This document shows, one piece after another, positions 7,202-15,276 of a stretch of DNA of 21,717 nt. The stretch lies in the NCBI GenBank assembly GCA_964356335.1, contig CAYHHI010000053.1, positions 1-21,717 of the forward strand, in the 5' to 3' direction. The stretch comes from CAYHHI01 sp964356335. Lineage in GTDB: Bacteria > Arandabacterota > Arandabacteria > Arandabacterales > Arandabacteraceae. Made by a program: the position numbers and the translations under genes. The notes below the pieces were generated by a model, which did no database searches, was not told the DNA's origin, and was given only the letters and a program-made list of their open reading frames with translations. The first letter of the stretch is position 1. The number at the start of each line of letters is the position of its first letter.

Positions 7202-8221
7202 CTAAGGAGGAATCGTACTGATTTTTACCTGCATTTTATCCCCTACTCCTCGTGCGGTGAAAAACACTTTGGTAGGCCTCAACGGGATCAGTCCATCCCT
7301 GCCAAAATGGAAGAGACAGGCAGTTGCAAGGCGCCATATTTCGTCCCAGGCGTTTCTATCCTTCCGAAGCCAGTCGATCCGCTTCCTGACCGTACCCGCG
7401 TAGATGACTCGGTAGTTATGGTCCGCGTCTCGATCCTCAATCGCCCCCCGCTTGCCCTCTCTTGGAATGACCCTGCTGAATTGCTTCACGCCTGCGGCCC
7501 TCAGCAGTCTTGCAATCGATACCCAGTGTGGATTGCCTGTGCTGAACATCAAGTACTGATAAACGGTCGCCGCGCACGTGCCCCAATCCTTCTCCGTGGG
7601 CCTCCCGCGCACAGCATGCCCTGTCTTGACCAGACGGGGGAACTTCCGGGGGGCGCCACTGACTAAGTCCCAACCGGGTTGGTCGAGGCCTAGCGCACGA
7701 GCAGTGTGCAACAGCTGACTCACTGCCGACCCGGCTCGGAGCGCATGTATCGACAGCGGTATCAGGGCATTCGGCTCACACCGGGGATTCATGTGCGCGC
7801 TAACACGTACCCATTCATTTGATACCAGAGGCGACAGGGACTCGTCCGCTTTGCCGAGGACCTTCATTAGCCGACCCCAGAATGCAGGAGACAGAAGCTG
7901 CCTGCTGTCAGCATCACGGTCCCTTGCCATCTCTAGCCAGACTCCACCCCACGACCACAGGCGAGTGTCAATGATGTGTATCAAAGCAAGCGGGTTCGCA
8001 CCCCTCTCGCATAGAAACTCCAAATCATCCTTGGCTTCGTGGGCAAAACGCCTGAAGCTTCCCTTGATATCGCCGATGTCCTTGTCCAGCCTCTCGGGCA
8101 TGATCTCGCGCCACCGTCGGAGTGATCCGTTGACGAGCTTGCGGCAATCAGGACCATCCCTCACAGATCTCTTGCCCTCCTCTTTCAAACCCAGGTGCTT
8201 AGGGGTACGGCATGATTCCAT
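7202..8221 (-). CDS. Unknown protein, 339 aa
   Basis: Not recognised. The product is soluble, with a basic N-terminus, and rich in Trp and Arg (for example LIHIIDTRLWSWGGVWLEMA, RKRIDWLRKDRNAWDEIWRL). No signal peptide, membrane segment, P-loop or cysteine cluster is visible. The ATG at 8221 has no clear ribosome-binding site; an internal ATG at 8101 (MPERLDKDIGDIKG) is an alternative start. It lies 41 nt after the nuclease-like gene and 42 nt before the replisome gene, so the three probably share a transcript. It might be a partner of the nuclease-like protein, but that is inference from spacing only. Confidence 0.6.
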   Translation of the reverse strand: MESCRTPKHLGLKEEGKRSVRDGPDCRKLVNGSLRRWREIMPERLDKDIGDIKGSFRRFAHEAKDDLEFLCERGANPLALIHIIDTRLWSWGGVWLEMARDRDADSRQLLSPAFWGRLMKVLGKADESLSPLVSNEWVRVSAHMNPRCEPNALIPLSIHALRAGSAVSQLLHTARALGLDQPGWDLVSGAPRKFPRLVKTGHAVRGRPTEKDWGTCAATVYQYLMFSTGNPHWVSIARLLRAAGVKQFSRVIPREGKRGAIEDRDADHNYRVIYAGTVRKRIDWLRKDRNAWDEIWRLATACLFHFGRDGLIPLRPTKVFFTARGVGDKMQVKISTIPP

Positions 8222-8262
8222 ACCGGTATGCCATCACGCCGGGACACCGGACACATTGCGAC

Positions 8263-10167
8263 TCAATGAGCCTTCCTATTCCCATCCTTTCGCACGGGCA
8301 CTCTGTTCATGGATTTCCCCACGAGCTCCGGTCGCCCGAGAAACTCCGTGAGCTCAGAGGGTGTCAACACCCTCGGTGTGCCTTCGTTGAGCCAGTACCT
8401 CGGGTGCCGACTGTGTATGAACTCCACAAATGGACTTACTCCAATAGGAAGAATGTCACGATAGGCCGCTATGTTGTAATTCGCACCTACAGGACGTTCT
8501 GCCAGCCAGCTGGCTTTCTCATCTGCCTGATCCAGGGATGCCTCCACAACGTAATCCCTCCGATGCGAGATCGCTTCTGGGTCCCCCCGGTCGTATCCAA
8601 TCGACAGGCCGACTGCCTTGCATTCCGCTATGACTAGGTGATTGCCTATCCCGTATGCACAATCGATCTGCTTTGAAGATCCGTCCTGAGCTCGGCAGGC
8701 GCGACAAGGAAGAACAGACTTGTCACGACCCACAGCCATCTCCAGCGCATCTCCCTTGAAGTTCTGGTCTTCTATCGCCACCCCCACAAACAGGTGCAGA
8801 AGTCTCCGAAGCACCCATGCGTAATCGATGAACCAACGGTCAGAACCGAACGGCAGAAACACATAATGAGGGCCCGGGTACACAAGATCTATTCCGGGCC
8901 TCTTATCGGGGGCCAGCTCCCAGAACGAGATCGCTCGTCCGGCCTCATCGATGCTGACGGCCTCCTTGTTCAAACCCAGCGTTTCCAATGCCTCGGGAAG
9001 AAACCCGAGAATCTCGCTCACCACATCTTCTCTTCTCGCAGGTCCCTCATATCCCCGCAACCAGTAACGGACTAAGGCGGCGCCCTTCTTGATCTTCCAT
9101 GACAGGCGTGCTCGCAGGCAGAGAGAGCAGACTACTGCCAGAACTGCATCAAAGGAGACTCCGTGCAATGCCCGGAAGGCCTCCGCGAAGGGTAGGTGTG
9201 CCTCGCGATACTTTCTGAGATTGAAGGGAAACCAGATGAAGTTGAACGGCCCAGGACATAGAAGTCTCGTCCCGCACAGCATTTCTACAACTGAGTCAAG
9301 CTCTGTAGAACTGAACCCACCGATATTGTATATCGGCAGCCAAATGAAGCCCCCAGTCTTAAGCGATTCGAAAGGTTCAAAACTGGTCGCTGTCGCCGAT
9401 GCGGCGGGACTTTGCGTCCGGTGATCAAAATGCTCAAGAAGATCTTGAAGCTCATCTGAAGCGCAGTGCCCAAAACAGGGAGGCCCCCCAGCGACAATGA
9501 ACGGAGCTCCCTTGCCTATGCTTCTGAGATTCGCGCCGACACGCCACGTCTCGTATGCCAATTTCTGTAAGTCATAGGCCTCGGCCAGGTCTAGTTGACT
9601 GAATCTCGTCAGAACCAGCTGATTCTCAGCTATGGCAAGGAGATCCCGCTCCGTTGCCAAGTCCGGGCCCTGGAGTAAGCCTCCCAAGACGCTCCCAATC
9701 GGCGTCTCCCTGCTTGGTCCGAGGCGCCCATCGGCATCCAACCCCGCGTATTTCTGAACTGCAGCCTCAAGAGCCGCCCTGGCAAGCAAGGTGGTGGCAG
9801 ATCTGCTGTCTTCGCCCATGGGAACGGGTGGAAGCCTTCTCATGAGATGCAGCCAGTAGCCAAGTGACGATGGACTGATATGCTCCCGCATCTCATGCTC
9901 GATGCTCGTCGCGTACCGTTGGAGTAGGCCTCTGGCATCTAGCAGGTCGTATTCACGGCGCTCAATGAGGCGCCAGTAGCTCTCGCGCAGGGGATGCGGC
10001 ACTAATTGGCTGTAGCCCGAGCTCGCAAGCCCTGCGTGGAGAAGAATGAAAGGGCGTACGTAGTAATCCCATACAAGACTGGGCTCATTCCTACGGGAGC
10101 GGTTCCTGCCTGAGGGCGCACTCCTCTTCTTTCTCGTGGTTGCCGCCTTCCCGGCTGTCTTTGCTAT
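8263..10167 (-). CDS. Large unknown protein with C-terminal PD-(D/E)xK nuclease-like motif; start uncertain
   Basis: About 634 aa. The frame is open back to an ATG at 10416, but the first ~80 codons of that frame are Arg-rich and shadow a dead recombinase gene on the same strand. Natural-looking sequence starts at the ATA codon at 10167 (AKTAGKAATTRKKRS), with no ATG nearby; an original ATG may have mutated, or a GTG further in (10002) may be used. Most of the protein is of unknown family. Near the C-terminus, a Cys pair (CRAC) precedes KQIDCAYGIGNHLVIAECKA, where Asp502, Glu515 and Lys517 fit the D...ExK active site of the restriction-endonuclease fold. Predicted: a nuclease-linked defence or element-maintenance protein. 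No helicase, methylase or ATPase domain is seen in it. Confidence 0.65.
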   Translation of the reverse strand: MAKTAGKAATTRKKRSAPSGRNRSRRNEPSLVWDYYVRPFILLHAGLASSGYSQLVPHPLRESYWRLIERREYDLLDARGLLQRYATSIEHEMREHISPSSLGYWLHLMRRLPPVPMGEDSRSATTLLARAALEAAVQKYAGLDADGRLGPSRETPIGSVLGGLLQGPDLATERDLLAIAENQLVLTRFSQLDLAEAYDLQKLAYETWRVGANLRSIGKGAPFIVAGGPPCFGHCASDELQDLLEHFDHRTQSPAASATATSFEPFESLKTGGFIWLPIYNIGGFSSTELDSVVEMLCGTRLLCPGPFNFIWFPFNLRKYREAHLPFAEAFRALHGVSFDAVLAVVCSLCLRARLSWKIKKGAALVRYWLRGYEGPARREDVVSEILGFLPEALETLGLNKEAVSIDEAGRAISFWELAPDKRPGIDLVYPGPHYVFLPFGSDRWFIDYAWVLRRLLHLFVGVAIEDQNFKGDALEMAVGRDKSVLPCRACRAQDGSSKQIDCAYGIGNHLVIAECKAVGLSIGYDRGDPEAISHRRDYVVEASLDQADEKASWLAERPVGANYNIAAYRDILPIGVSPFVEFIHSRHPRYWLNEGTPRVLTPSELTEFLGRPELVGKSMNRVPVRKDGNRKAH

Positions 10168-10228
10168 GCGCTTACCACATCGGTGCGTCTGGTTTCGTCG
10201 CTGATCCGCGTGTCGACCGGCTGCAATC

Positions 10229-10457
10229 CGATACTGCGGTCGGGTCGAGGCACCAAAGCCGGGCCCTGGGCTCAGGCACTCTTGGCCTCGTCTACATACT
10301 CGCGTGCGACCTTCCAGCCGCGACCGACGGCGTACTTGCGAAGTGCCTTGAGCTGGGCCGAGATCGAGAAATCTACGTCCTGGGACTCGGAGGAGACACG
10401 GGCGTAGAGGACACAAGCATCATGCATTGGACTTAGTGTGCTCCTCTGCAGTTTCAT
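10229..10457 (-). pseudogene. Serine recombinase N-terminal fragment (decayed)
   Basis: The 61-codon frame from 10457 contains VLYARVSSESQDVDFSISAQ then LKALRKYAVGRGWKVAREYVDEAKSA, an unmistakable resolvase-domain start with the catalytic Ser in YARVSS, then a TGA at 10272. In a neighbouring frame ASTRPQYR (10229-10252) follows, which would normally continue VDEAKSA, so the gene is frameshifted and then lost. Its first ATG overlaps the stop codon of the upstream channel gene (ATGA). It is a relic of a second recombinase, distinct in sequence from the intact one at 4220-5854. Confidence 0.8.
10383..10410. repeat. 28-bp direct repeat, right half of a pair flanking the channel gene (copy 1)
   Basis: Matches 11563-11590 at 25 of 28 positions. 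It encodes, on the minus strand, the YARVSSES start of the dead serine recombinase. Confidence 0.75.
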
Positions 10458-11530
10458 CGTGTCATTTTCCTCGCGATCAAGGTTATGAGCATGCCGAGCA
10501 TCACGTATCCGCAGAGCACCTCAGCAGTGACGACAAGTACAGCCCAGTTGTTTGCTGGTTGGACATCGCCGAAACCGAAACTTGCGAACGTCATAGTACT
10601 CAGGTACATGGAGGTCCAGAAACTCGAAAGATCTAAAGGCCCGCGGTAGTCAAGGCGAATGAATCCGTGCCATCCCCAGGGATTAGGCCAGTAAGCGAAG
10701 GCAAACGCAGTAATGATTCCTGTGGCCCAGCACGCTGTGCGCCACCACTTATCACCATATCCTGCCAGCAAATTCCAGACAAGCAAACCCGCCCATCGCA
10801 GATATCTCTTCTCTCTGAATGCCAACTTCTTCGCACAGGTCTTCTCCATAATGAATGCCAAGGATTCATCCTCATAGATGCCCTCCTCATGAAAGTAGTT
10901 CTTAAGCCGTCTATAGGTATCCTCAGCATGTCTCCACTCGCCTTTACAGAAGTCCAGGGTATTGCCAATCTGTTTCAATCTGAGATACCTGACACCGTGC
11001 CAGGCCACACCAGCGAGTCTTGCATTACGGAGGCTGGCGTACCAGAGGTTGGCTTTCTGGAGATTAGCCAGGAAGAGGTTGACTCCCTCGAGATCAGCCA
11101 TCGAGAGGTCTGCTTCCTCGAGATTGGCGTCTGAGAGGTTGGCTCTCCGGAGATGAGCAGACGAGAGGTCGGCTCTCTCGAGATCAGCCTCCCAGAGGCA
11201 GGCGTCCTCGAGATGAGCATTCCACAGCCTGGCTTCCCGGAGATTGGCGAGCGAGAGGTTGGCTCTCCGGAGATCAGCCCGCCTGAGATCGGCTTTCTGG
11301 AGATCCACGGACCAGAGATGGGCTCCCTCTAGAGATTCCGATCTTGCCCGCCGTACTATCTCCTCCACGAAGGCCTCGCGCTCATCATTGGTTAGGTGTC
11401 GCCAACATCTATCTCTAAAGCTCAGTGCAGACCAGAGACAAAGGTCCGTAGCACATGCGTTCTGCAGCAGTATATGACGTGGCCTTTGATCCCTCTCCCT
11501 GTCAACCTTATCATCGGGCGGCATCAGCAC
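10454..11530 (-). CDS. Pentapeptide-repeat protein fused to a two-helix potassium-channel-like domain
   Basis: 358 aa. Residues ~66-178 are about twenty A(D/N)Lxx pentapeptide repeats, which form a right-handed quadrilateral helix. A linker (about 195-245, AEDTYRRLKNYFHEEGIY) leads to two membrane helices (about 263-280 and 328-352). Between them lies a re-entrant pore segment with TFASFGFGD (314-322), close to the potassium-selectivity signature TxGFGD. This pentapeptide-plus-ion-channel arrangement is known in bacteria; the partner that gates it is unknown. The GTG at 11530 or the ATG at 11524 may start it; GAGGA upstream fits the ATG. It ends in a 4-bp ATGA overlap with the dead recombinase fragment and is flanked by copies of that recombinase's 5' end, so it looks like cargo. 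Confidence 0.85.
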   Translation of the reverse strand: MLMPPDDKVDRERDQRPRHILLQNACATDLCLWSALSFRDRCWRHLTNDEREAFVEEIVRRARSESLEGAHLWSVDLQKADLRRADLRRANLSLANLREARLWNAHLEDACLWEADLERADLSSAHLRRANLSDANLEEADLSMADLEGVNLFLANLQKANLWYASLRNARLAGVAWHGVRYLRLKQIGNTLDFCKGEWRHAEDTYRRLKNYFHEEGIYEDESLAFIMEKTCAKKLAFREKRYLRWAGLLVWNLLAGYGDKWWRTACWATGIITAFAFAYWPNPWGWHGFIRLDYRGPLDLSSFWTSMYLSTMTFASFGFGDVQPANNWAVLVVTAEVLCGYVMLGMLITLIARKMTR

Positions 11531-11562
11531 AGATCCTCTGCCAGGAAGAGATATGTCTTCAT

Positions 11563-11590
11563 GGACTCAGAGGAGACACGGGCACAGAGG
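11563..11590. repeat. 28-bp direct repeat flanking the channel gene (copy 2)
   Basis: Second copy of the serine-recombinase 5' segment (25/28 identical to 10383-10410). On the minus strand it reads LCARVSSES, then diverges at once and stops, so only about ten codons of recombinase remain. It lies 33 bp upstream of the channel start. Confidence 0.75.
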
Positions 11591-11738
11591 GCCCAACCGG
11601 GGGATTCTAACGGAGCTGACGATTTCCTCGTTCTCATTGAGGCTGTTCCCCACCCAGACAGTGATCATGATGACAGCGTCCTTCCCTTGGTAGCATCGGA
11701 TGTGGTCCGCTCAGTTGGAACAGTCGGTGCACACCCCA

Positions 11739-11885
11739 TCACCACTTTCTCTTCTTTCCCATCGCTCCCTTCATGCCCTTCTTACACTTCTTGCGACCCT
11801 TCACCCGGCACTGGCTGTGCGCATGACCATCCCCCCAACCCTTAATCGTCTTCGTCGCTTTCTTTGCCTTCTTCTTCGCAGCCAT
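11739..11885 (-). CDS. 48-aa lysine-rich protein overlapping the DUF6338-like gene
   Basis: ATG at 11885, with GAGGAG seven nt upstream, stop at 11739-11741. The product starts MAAKKKAKKATKTIKGWGDG, contains HAHSQC and ends MGKKRKW; 17 of its 48 residues are Lys and two are Arg. The first 44 bp overlap the 3' end of the membrane-protein gene in another frame, which suggests translational coupling. The composition suggests a nucleic-acid-binding peptide (histone-tail or ribosomal-protein-like); Cys and His spaced HxHxxC...C could bind a metal. Family not recognised. A well-placed ribosome-binding site and continuation 100 bp past the upstream gene argue that it is real. Confidence 0.6.
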   Translation of the reverse strand: MAAKKKAKKATKTIKGWGDGHAHSQCRVKGRKKCKKGMKGAMGKKRKW

Positions 11886-12546
11886 TGCGGTACTCCTCTC
11901 CGTCATGGTGTTCTTGTCCCCAGAATTCTATGGTCTTGATGCCCGCCGACTTCGTCAATAGGATTCCAGGACCATCTATACTCCGTTTCACGTTCTCCGT
12001 ATCGACGATGGATGCCTCGGCAATGAAGAGCGAGGCGTCCTTCTCTTCCTCTGAAATACTTGCTGGTTTGCCGATGATGGTCCTTCCATCATCCATCGTA
12101 ATCCTCAGAATAGTGTTCCGGTATTGCGTGAACGCATGCACCCACGGCGAAGGTTCCTGTGAGGCGTTCGCTGCTCTAATAGAACACAACCAACGGTGGG
12201 GGACATCCCAAGCTCGAAGTCTCCCAACTACCAAACCCAGGATTGCCCCAATAACCGAGGCGGCCCCGAGTACCTCCGCGAGATGCTTCGTAGGCGTGTC
12301 TGCATGGATGAGCGCATTCCATCTCAAGTTAACTAGAATATCCGGGAAGAAGATAAGGGTAAGAATGCTCAGCACTCCATAATCGAGAAGTGCGAACATC
12401 AGTGCGTCCACGATCTTGTCGAAAGTCCCGGCATCCTTCCCTGTCACCCAAAGTGAGTCTCGCACTTTTAGGGTGAGGAACCCGGGGAGCAGAAAGACAA
12501 GGATCAGGAACCACTGCACATTGTACATGTCCGGTCCAGTTGACAT
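11842..12546 (-). CDS. DUF6338-like membrane protein
   Basis: 234 aa. Three hydrophobic segments lie in the N-terminal half (about 9-27 WFLILVFLLPGF, 45-68 and 88-108), followed by a soluble C-terminal domain of about 120 residues with RITMDDGRTIIGKPASIS, as expected for a small beta-rich domain, and an acidic end (ESDEDD). Order and pattern resemble DUF6338 proteins, often found in defence and mobile islands; assignment is from memory of the pattern. A second ATG at 12528 (MYNVQWF) is possible. Minus-strand neighbour of the methylase (51-nt gap) and overlapping the 48-aa basic ORF. Confidence 0.6.
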   Translation of the reverse strand: MSTGPDMYNVQWFLILVFLLPGFLTLKVRDSLWVTGKDAGTFDKIVDALMFALLDYGVLSILTLIFFPDILVNLRWNALIHADTPTKHLAEVLGAASVIGAILGLVVGRLRAWDVPHRWLCSIRAANASQEPSPWVHAFTQYRNTILRITMDDGRTIIGKPASISEEEKDASLFIAEASIVDTENVKRSIDGPGILLTKSAGIKTIEFWGQEHHDGEEYRNGCEEEGKESDEDD

Positions 12547-12597
12547 GGATTATTCCATTCTACCGCGGTTCCACGCGCAAGGAGTCGGGACAGACGC

Positions 12598-14322
12598 TCA
12601 TTGCTCGTCCTCAGGCAGCGGCAGCTTCATCGTCTCCGCGGACTTGCCTCTCGCCTTCGGTGCCTTCTTAAACGTCGCTCCCACCTGCTTGATCGGCGGC
12701 ATGGCTATCTGTTTCCCGGACAATAGATCTGCTACGGTCAGAAGTTGGATCTTCGGGTACTTCTTGCCCCACATTTCGGACTCGTAGAACCCCGCCGTGA
12801 CCGCTTCTTCCTTCATCGGTCCCGTATGGTCCTGCATGGTGATCAAGACGCCCATCGCCGCTTTCTCCCGGTCGACGACGCCATGCAAGTCCCGGACATG
12901 GGAAACGTTGGTGCTTCCAGCCTTCACCGAAATGATGACCGTCTCGAACTTACCGGCTTGATCGCCCTGGAAGATGATCTTGCCATCGATCCCCTTGTCT
13001 GCGCCTTTCTGCCCTTCTGCCGGACGCGCACCTACAAGACCTAACGCCCACCACTGAAATTGATATGGGTCCGATTCGGCAAGTGCCGCCGCGTCCGGCA
13101 CGCTCACCGGCTCGCCTACAATCTTAAACTCAACCGAGTCACCAAAGGCGTCCTTCAGCCTTTGCTTCATCAGGGTTATAGCTAGGTGGGTTATGTCTAT
13201 CCCGATCCATCGCCGCTTTAACTTCTGTGCGACGGCTACCGTTGTCCCGCATCCACAGAATGGATCAAGCACCAAGTCCCCTTTGTTGCTACTGGCCTGG
13301 ATGACCCTTTCAAGCAACGCTTCCGGTTTCTGCGTAGGATAGCCAAGACGCTCCGCCGCTTGTGCGGCTATCGGTCCGATGTCCCCCCACCAGTCTTGAA
13401 GCGGCACGCCCGGCATTTCGTCAAGATAGCGCTTGTAGCGCGGTGTCCCTGTTCCAGTGTAGCAGACACGCCCGGTCTTCGCGTACTCGATCATGTTGGC
13501 TCTGGAATACGCCCACGACCGCCCCTTGTACGGCGGAACGCCCTTATACTCGTATCCCTTTTGGGGTTTCTTCCATTCGTCTTCCAAATCGCTTTCCCAT
13601 TCGCCGCCGTCCACGCGCCGCTTTACACGCCATTCGTACTTCGTATCGCCTCCCGGCTTCGCCGCCGACAAATCGGTCAGCTGATACCGCCGCCCGGTTG
13701 CCGGTTCAACGTGCTTGTAGAAGCCCTCGACGTAGGATTCATCGTATGGCGTGAAGATATGATTCCAGGACCATTCATCGGTCTTCGTGTAGAACAGGAT
13801 CACGTCATGGATTCGGCCATGCTGGGCGCGGCCCTGCTTGGCATCGCTGTGGGCGAAACTCCGCTTCCAAACGATCTCCGTCCTGAAGTTCCCCGGCCCG
13901 AAAACGGCGTCCATGAGCATCTTCAGATAGTGGCTCGCCGCTGGGTCACAGTGAAGATAGATGCTCGCGGTCGGCTTCATCACCCGCCGGAGTTCGACGA
14001 GGCGCGGGGCCATCATCACGAGATAGGCCAGCATATCGCAAGGACCGAGAAAAGCCCGGAAGGCTTGCATGACATCCGCAACACGCCCGCCAGCCGTCAC
14101 AATCTCTGCGAAGGTGGCTTCGTCTTCCTGATCCCATGTCCAAGTGTCTTCAAAGGCTCGTATCTGCGACGCGGCACGGCTGCCGTTCTGTTCCTTGAAC
14201 AAAATGTTGTAATTCTGACTGCTCTTGAACGGCGGGTCCAGATAGACAAGGTCAACCGATTCATCTTCGACATATCGCTTCAGAATGTCTAGGTTGTCAC
14301 CGTAGTAGAGGGTGTTGGTCAT
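12598..14322 (-). CDS. DNA methyltransferase (beta-class, N6-A/N4-C) with C-terminal Mrr-like domain
   Basis: 574 aa from the ATG at 14322 (MTNTLYYGDNLDILKRYV, the usual start of this family); a GTG at 14346 overlapping the upstream stop is an alternative. Catalytic motif DPPF (residues 29-32, LVYLDPPFKSS) comes before the AdoMet-binding motif DPFCGCGTT (353-361), the order of beta-class amino-methylases that modify adenine N6 or cytosine N4. The C-terminal ~170 residues (GIDGKIIF with Asp446, then VIISVKAG with Lys467, VRDLHGVVDREKAAMGVLIT) match the Mrr-type restriction-endonuclease fold often fused to such methylases. In this copy Ser takes the Glu/Gln place before the Lys, as is usual in this fusion family. 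Target site unknown. It may be a stand-alone methylase or a combined restriction-modification enzyme. Confidence 0.9.
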   Translation of the reverse strand: MTNTLYYGDNLDILKRYVEDESVDLVYLDPPFKSSQNYNILFKEQNGSRAASQIRAFEDTWTWDQEDEATFAEIVTAGGRVADVMQAFRAFLGPCDMLAYLVMMAPRLVELRRVMKPTASIYLHCDPAASHYLKMLMDAVFGPGNFRTEIVWKRSFAHSDAKQGRAQHGRIHDVILFYTKTDEWSWNHIFTPYDESYVEGFYKHVEPATGRRYQLTDLSAAKPGGDTKYEWRVKRRVDGGEWESDLEDEWKKPQKGYEYKGVPPYKGRSWAYSRANMIEYAKTGRVCYTGTGTPRYKRYLDEMPGVPLQDWWGDIGPIAAQAAERLGYPTQKPEALLERVIQASSNKGDLVLDPFCGCGTTVAVAQKLKRRWIGIDITHLAITLMKQRLKDAFGDSVEFKIVGEPVSVPDAAALAESDPYQFQWWALGLVGARPAEGQKGADKGIDGKIIFQGDQAGKFETVIISVKAGSTNVSHVRDLHGVVDREKAAMGVLITMQDHTGPMKEEAVTAGFYESEMWGKKYPKIQLLTVADLLSGKQIAMPPIKQVGATFKKAPKARGKSAETMKLPLPEDEQ

Positions 14323-14342
14323 GGCAGTTCCGGGCTTCGACG

Positions 14343-15005
14343 TCACTTCATGGGTTTCTTCCCAGCTTCCCCAAGTTTCCTATCCAGGGCGTCCTTCTTG
14401 TTCTGCATGAGAGCAGGGCTCACGAAGTAGAAGTCGAAGAGTGCTTCAAGAACATCCAGGTTCCACTCTGCTTCACCTGGCTCCACGTCCAGGATTTCAC
14501 CGCTCTTCTGGCTCTTGATGGGATGAGCGGCGAAGTTGCCAATGTTCCTAACCGCGTCTATCGCTTGAACGATGTGAGGGGGCAAAGTGCCGCTCTGTAT
14601 CGCTTCCTGGATCTCATCCGCAAGATTGCCGGGTTTGACTTTTGCGACACCACGGAGGAGATTCTGTAGACAGCGTCTGCTTAATGCGGCGGAGGCTTTC
14701 GTGCTATCCCCGATCACGCAACAAGCCTCCTTATAGTCCTCGGCGTACTGCGTGGGGACCTCATTGGGACATGGTCTGCGCGACACAACCTTAGGACGAA
14801 CCAGATATCTCACATATTCTGATGCGAGGCTAACAAGATGCCCTTCGCTGTTCCTATTGGGATATCCACTGACCAGTTCGATGACGAATCTACTGCAAGC
14901 CGGGCAGGTTCTTAGGATCAAGAACCACCCACCATCTACATCAATACCCAAGTTAATGCCTTCCGGGGCATCATGGAACTCAACCCGGCAATGTGGACAG
15001 TTCAT
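14343..15005 (-). CDS. DUF4145 protein with N-terminal zinc knuckle
   Basis: 220 aa. The ATG at 15005 is chosen because GGAAG lies seven nt upstream; a TTG at 15026 is possible. The N-terminus has MNCPHC and, about 35 residues on, CPAC, giving a four-Cys zinc site. The second half (KEACCVIGDSTKASAALSRR, AIDAVRNIGNFAAHPIKS, GEAEWNLDVLEALFDFYFV) is typical of DUF4145, an all-helical domain with the conserved R-x-x-G-x-x-A-A-H core, found with restriction and other defence genes. It lies directly upstream of the methylase, ending in a GTGA overlap with that gene's alternative start, so the two are probably made together. Confidence 0.8.
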   Translation of the reverse strand: MNCPHCRVEFHDAPEGINLGIDVDGGWFLILRTCPACSRFVIELVSGYPNRNSEGHLVSLASEYVRYLVRPKVVSRRPCPNEVPTQYAEDYKEACCVIGDSTKASAALSRRCLQNLLRGVAKVKPGNLADEIQEAIQSGTLPPHIVQAIDAVRNIGNFAAHPIKSQKSGEILDVEPGEAEWNLDVLEALFDFYFVSPALMQNKKDALDRKLGEAGKKPMK

Positions 15006-15044
15006 GTGGCCTCTTCCACGGGGCAAACGTGGTTCGTAGCCTGC

Positions 15045-15076
15045 TCATGCTTCCTCCCACTGGACACCGCCTTCCC
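15045..15076. repeat. 32-bp duplicated leader segment (copy 2)
   Basis: 28 of 32 bases match 15281-15312. Both copies end, on the minus strand, in GGGAGGAAGCATGA or GGAAGGAAGCATGA and lie just upstream of a zinc-binding protein gene, so a leader was duplicated with its gene or the two leaders are related. Confidence 0.65.
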
Positions 15077-15085
15077 CGGGACCTA

Positions 15086-15256
15086 TCAACGGCAGAATGT
15101 CACCAGCAGGATGATGAAGACAATGATTGCCGCCGCCCATGCGATGATGATCCCGTGGGCGGCGCTCTTGGTCATGGCGCCGCAATGGGGACACTTCTCA
15201 GCGCTCTGAGCGATATCCTTGCCACAAGCTTGGCATCTGATGATCTTGTCTGCCAC
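15086..15256 (-). CDS. 56-aa zinc-ribbon membrane peptide
   Basis: GTG start at 15256 (GAGGTGAAGG just upstream), stop at 15086-15088. The product begins MADKIIRCQACGKDIAQSAE and continues KCPHCGAM: two CxxC knuckles of a short zinc ribbon. A single membrane helix follows (about 34-53, HGIIIAWAAAIIVFIILLVTF). This arrangement of an N-terminal zinc ribbon and one C-terminal helix is common in small bacterial membrane proteins of unknown role. It lies 81 nt upstream of the DUF4145 gene. Confidence 0.75.
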   Translation of the reverse strand: MADKIIRCQACGKDIAQSAEKCPHCGAMTKSAAHGIIIAWAAAIIVFIILLVTFCR

Positions 15257-15276
15257 CGGACCTTCACCTCACCGCC

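Noticed and set aside
10168..10416. First ~83 codons of the frame ending at 8263 as part of the nuclease-like protein
   Set aside because: Arg-rich shadow of the dead recombinase in another frame; only its ASTRPQYR part is recombinase-like.
13360..14292. 310-aa open frame on the plus strand across the methylase gene
   Set aside because: Antisense shadow; the methylase frame has all catalytic motifs.
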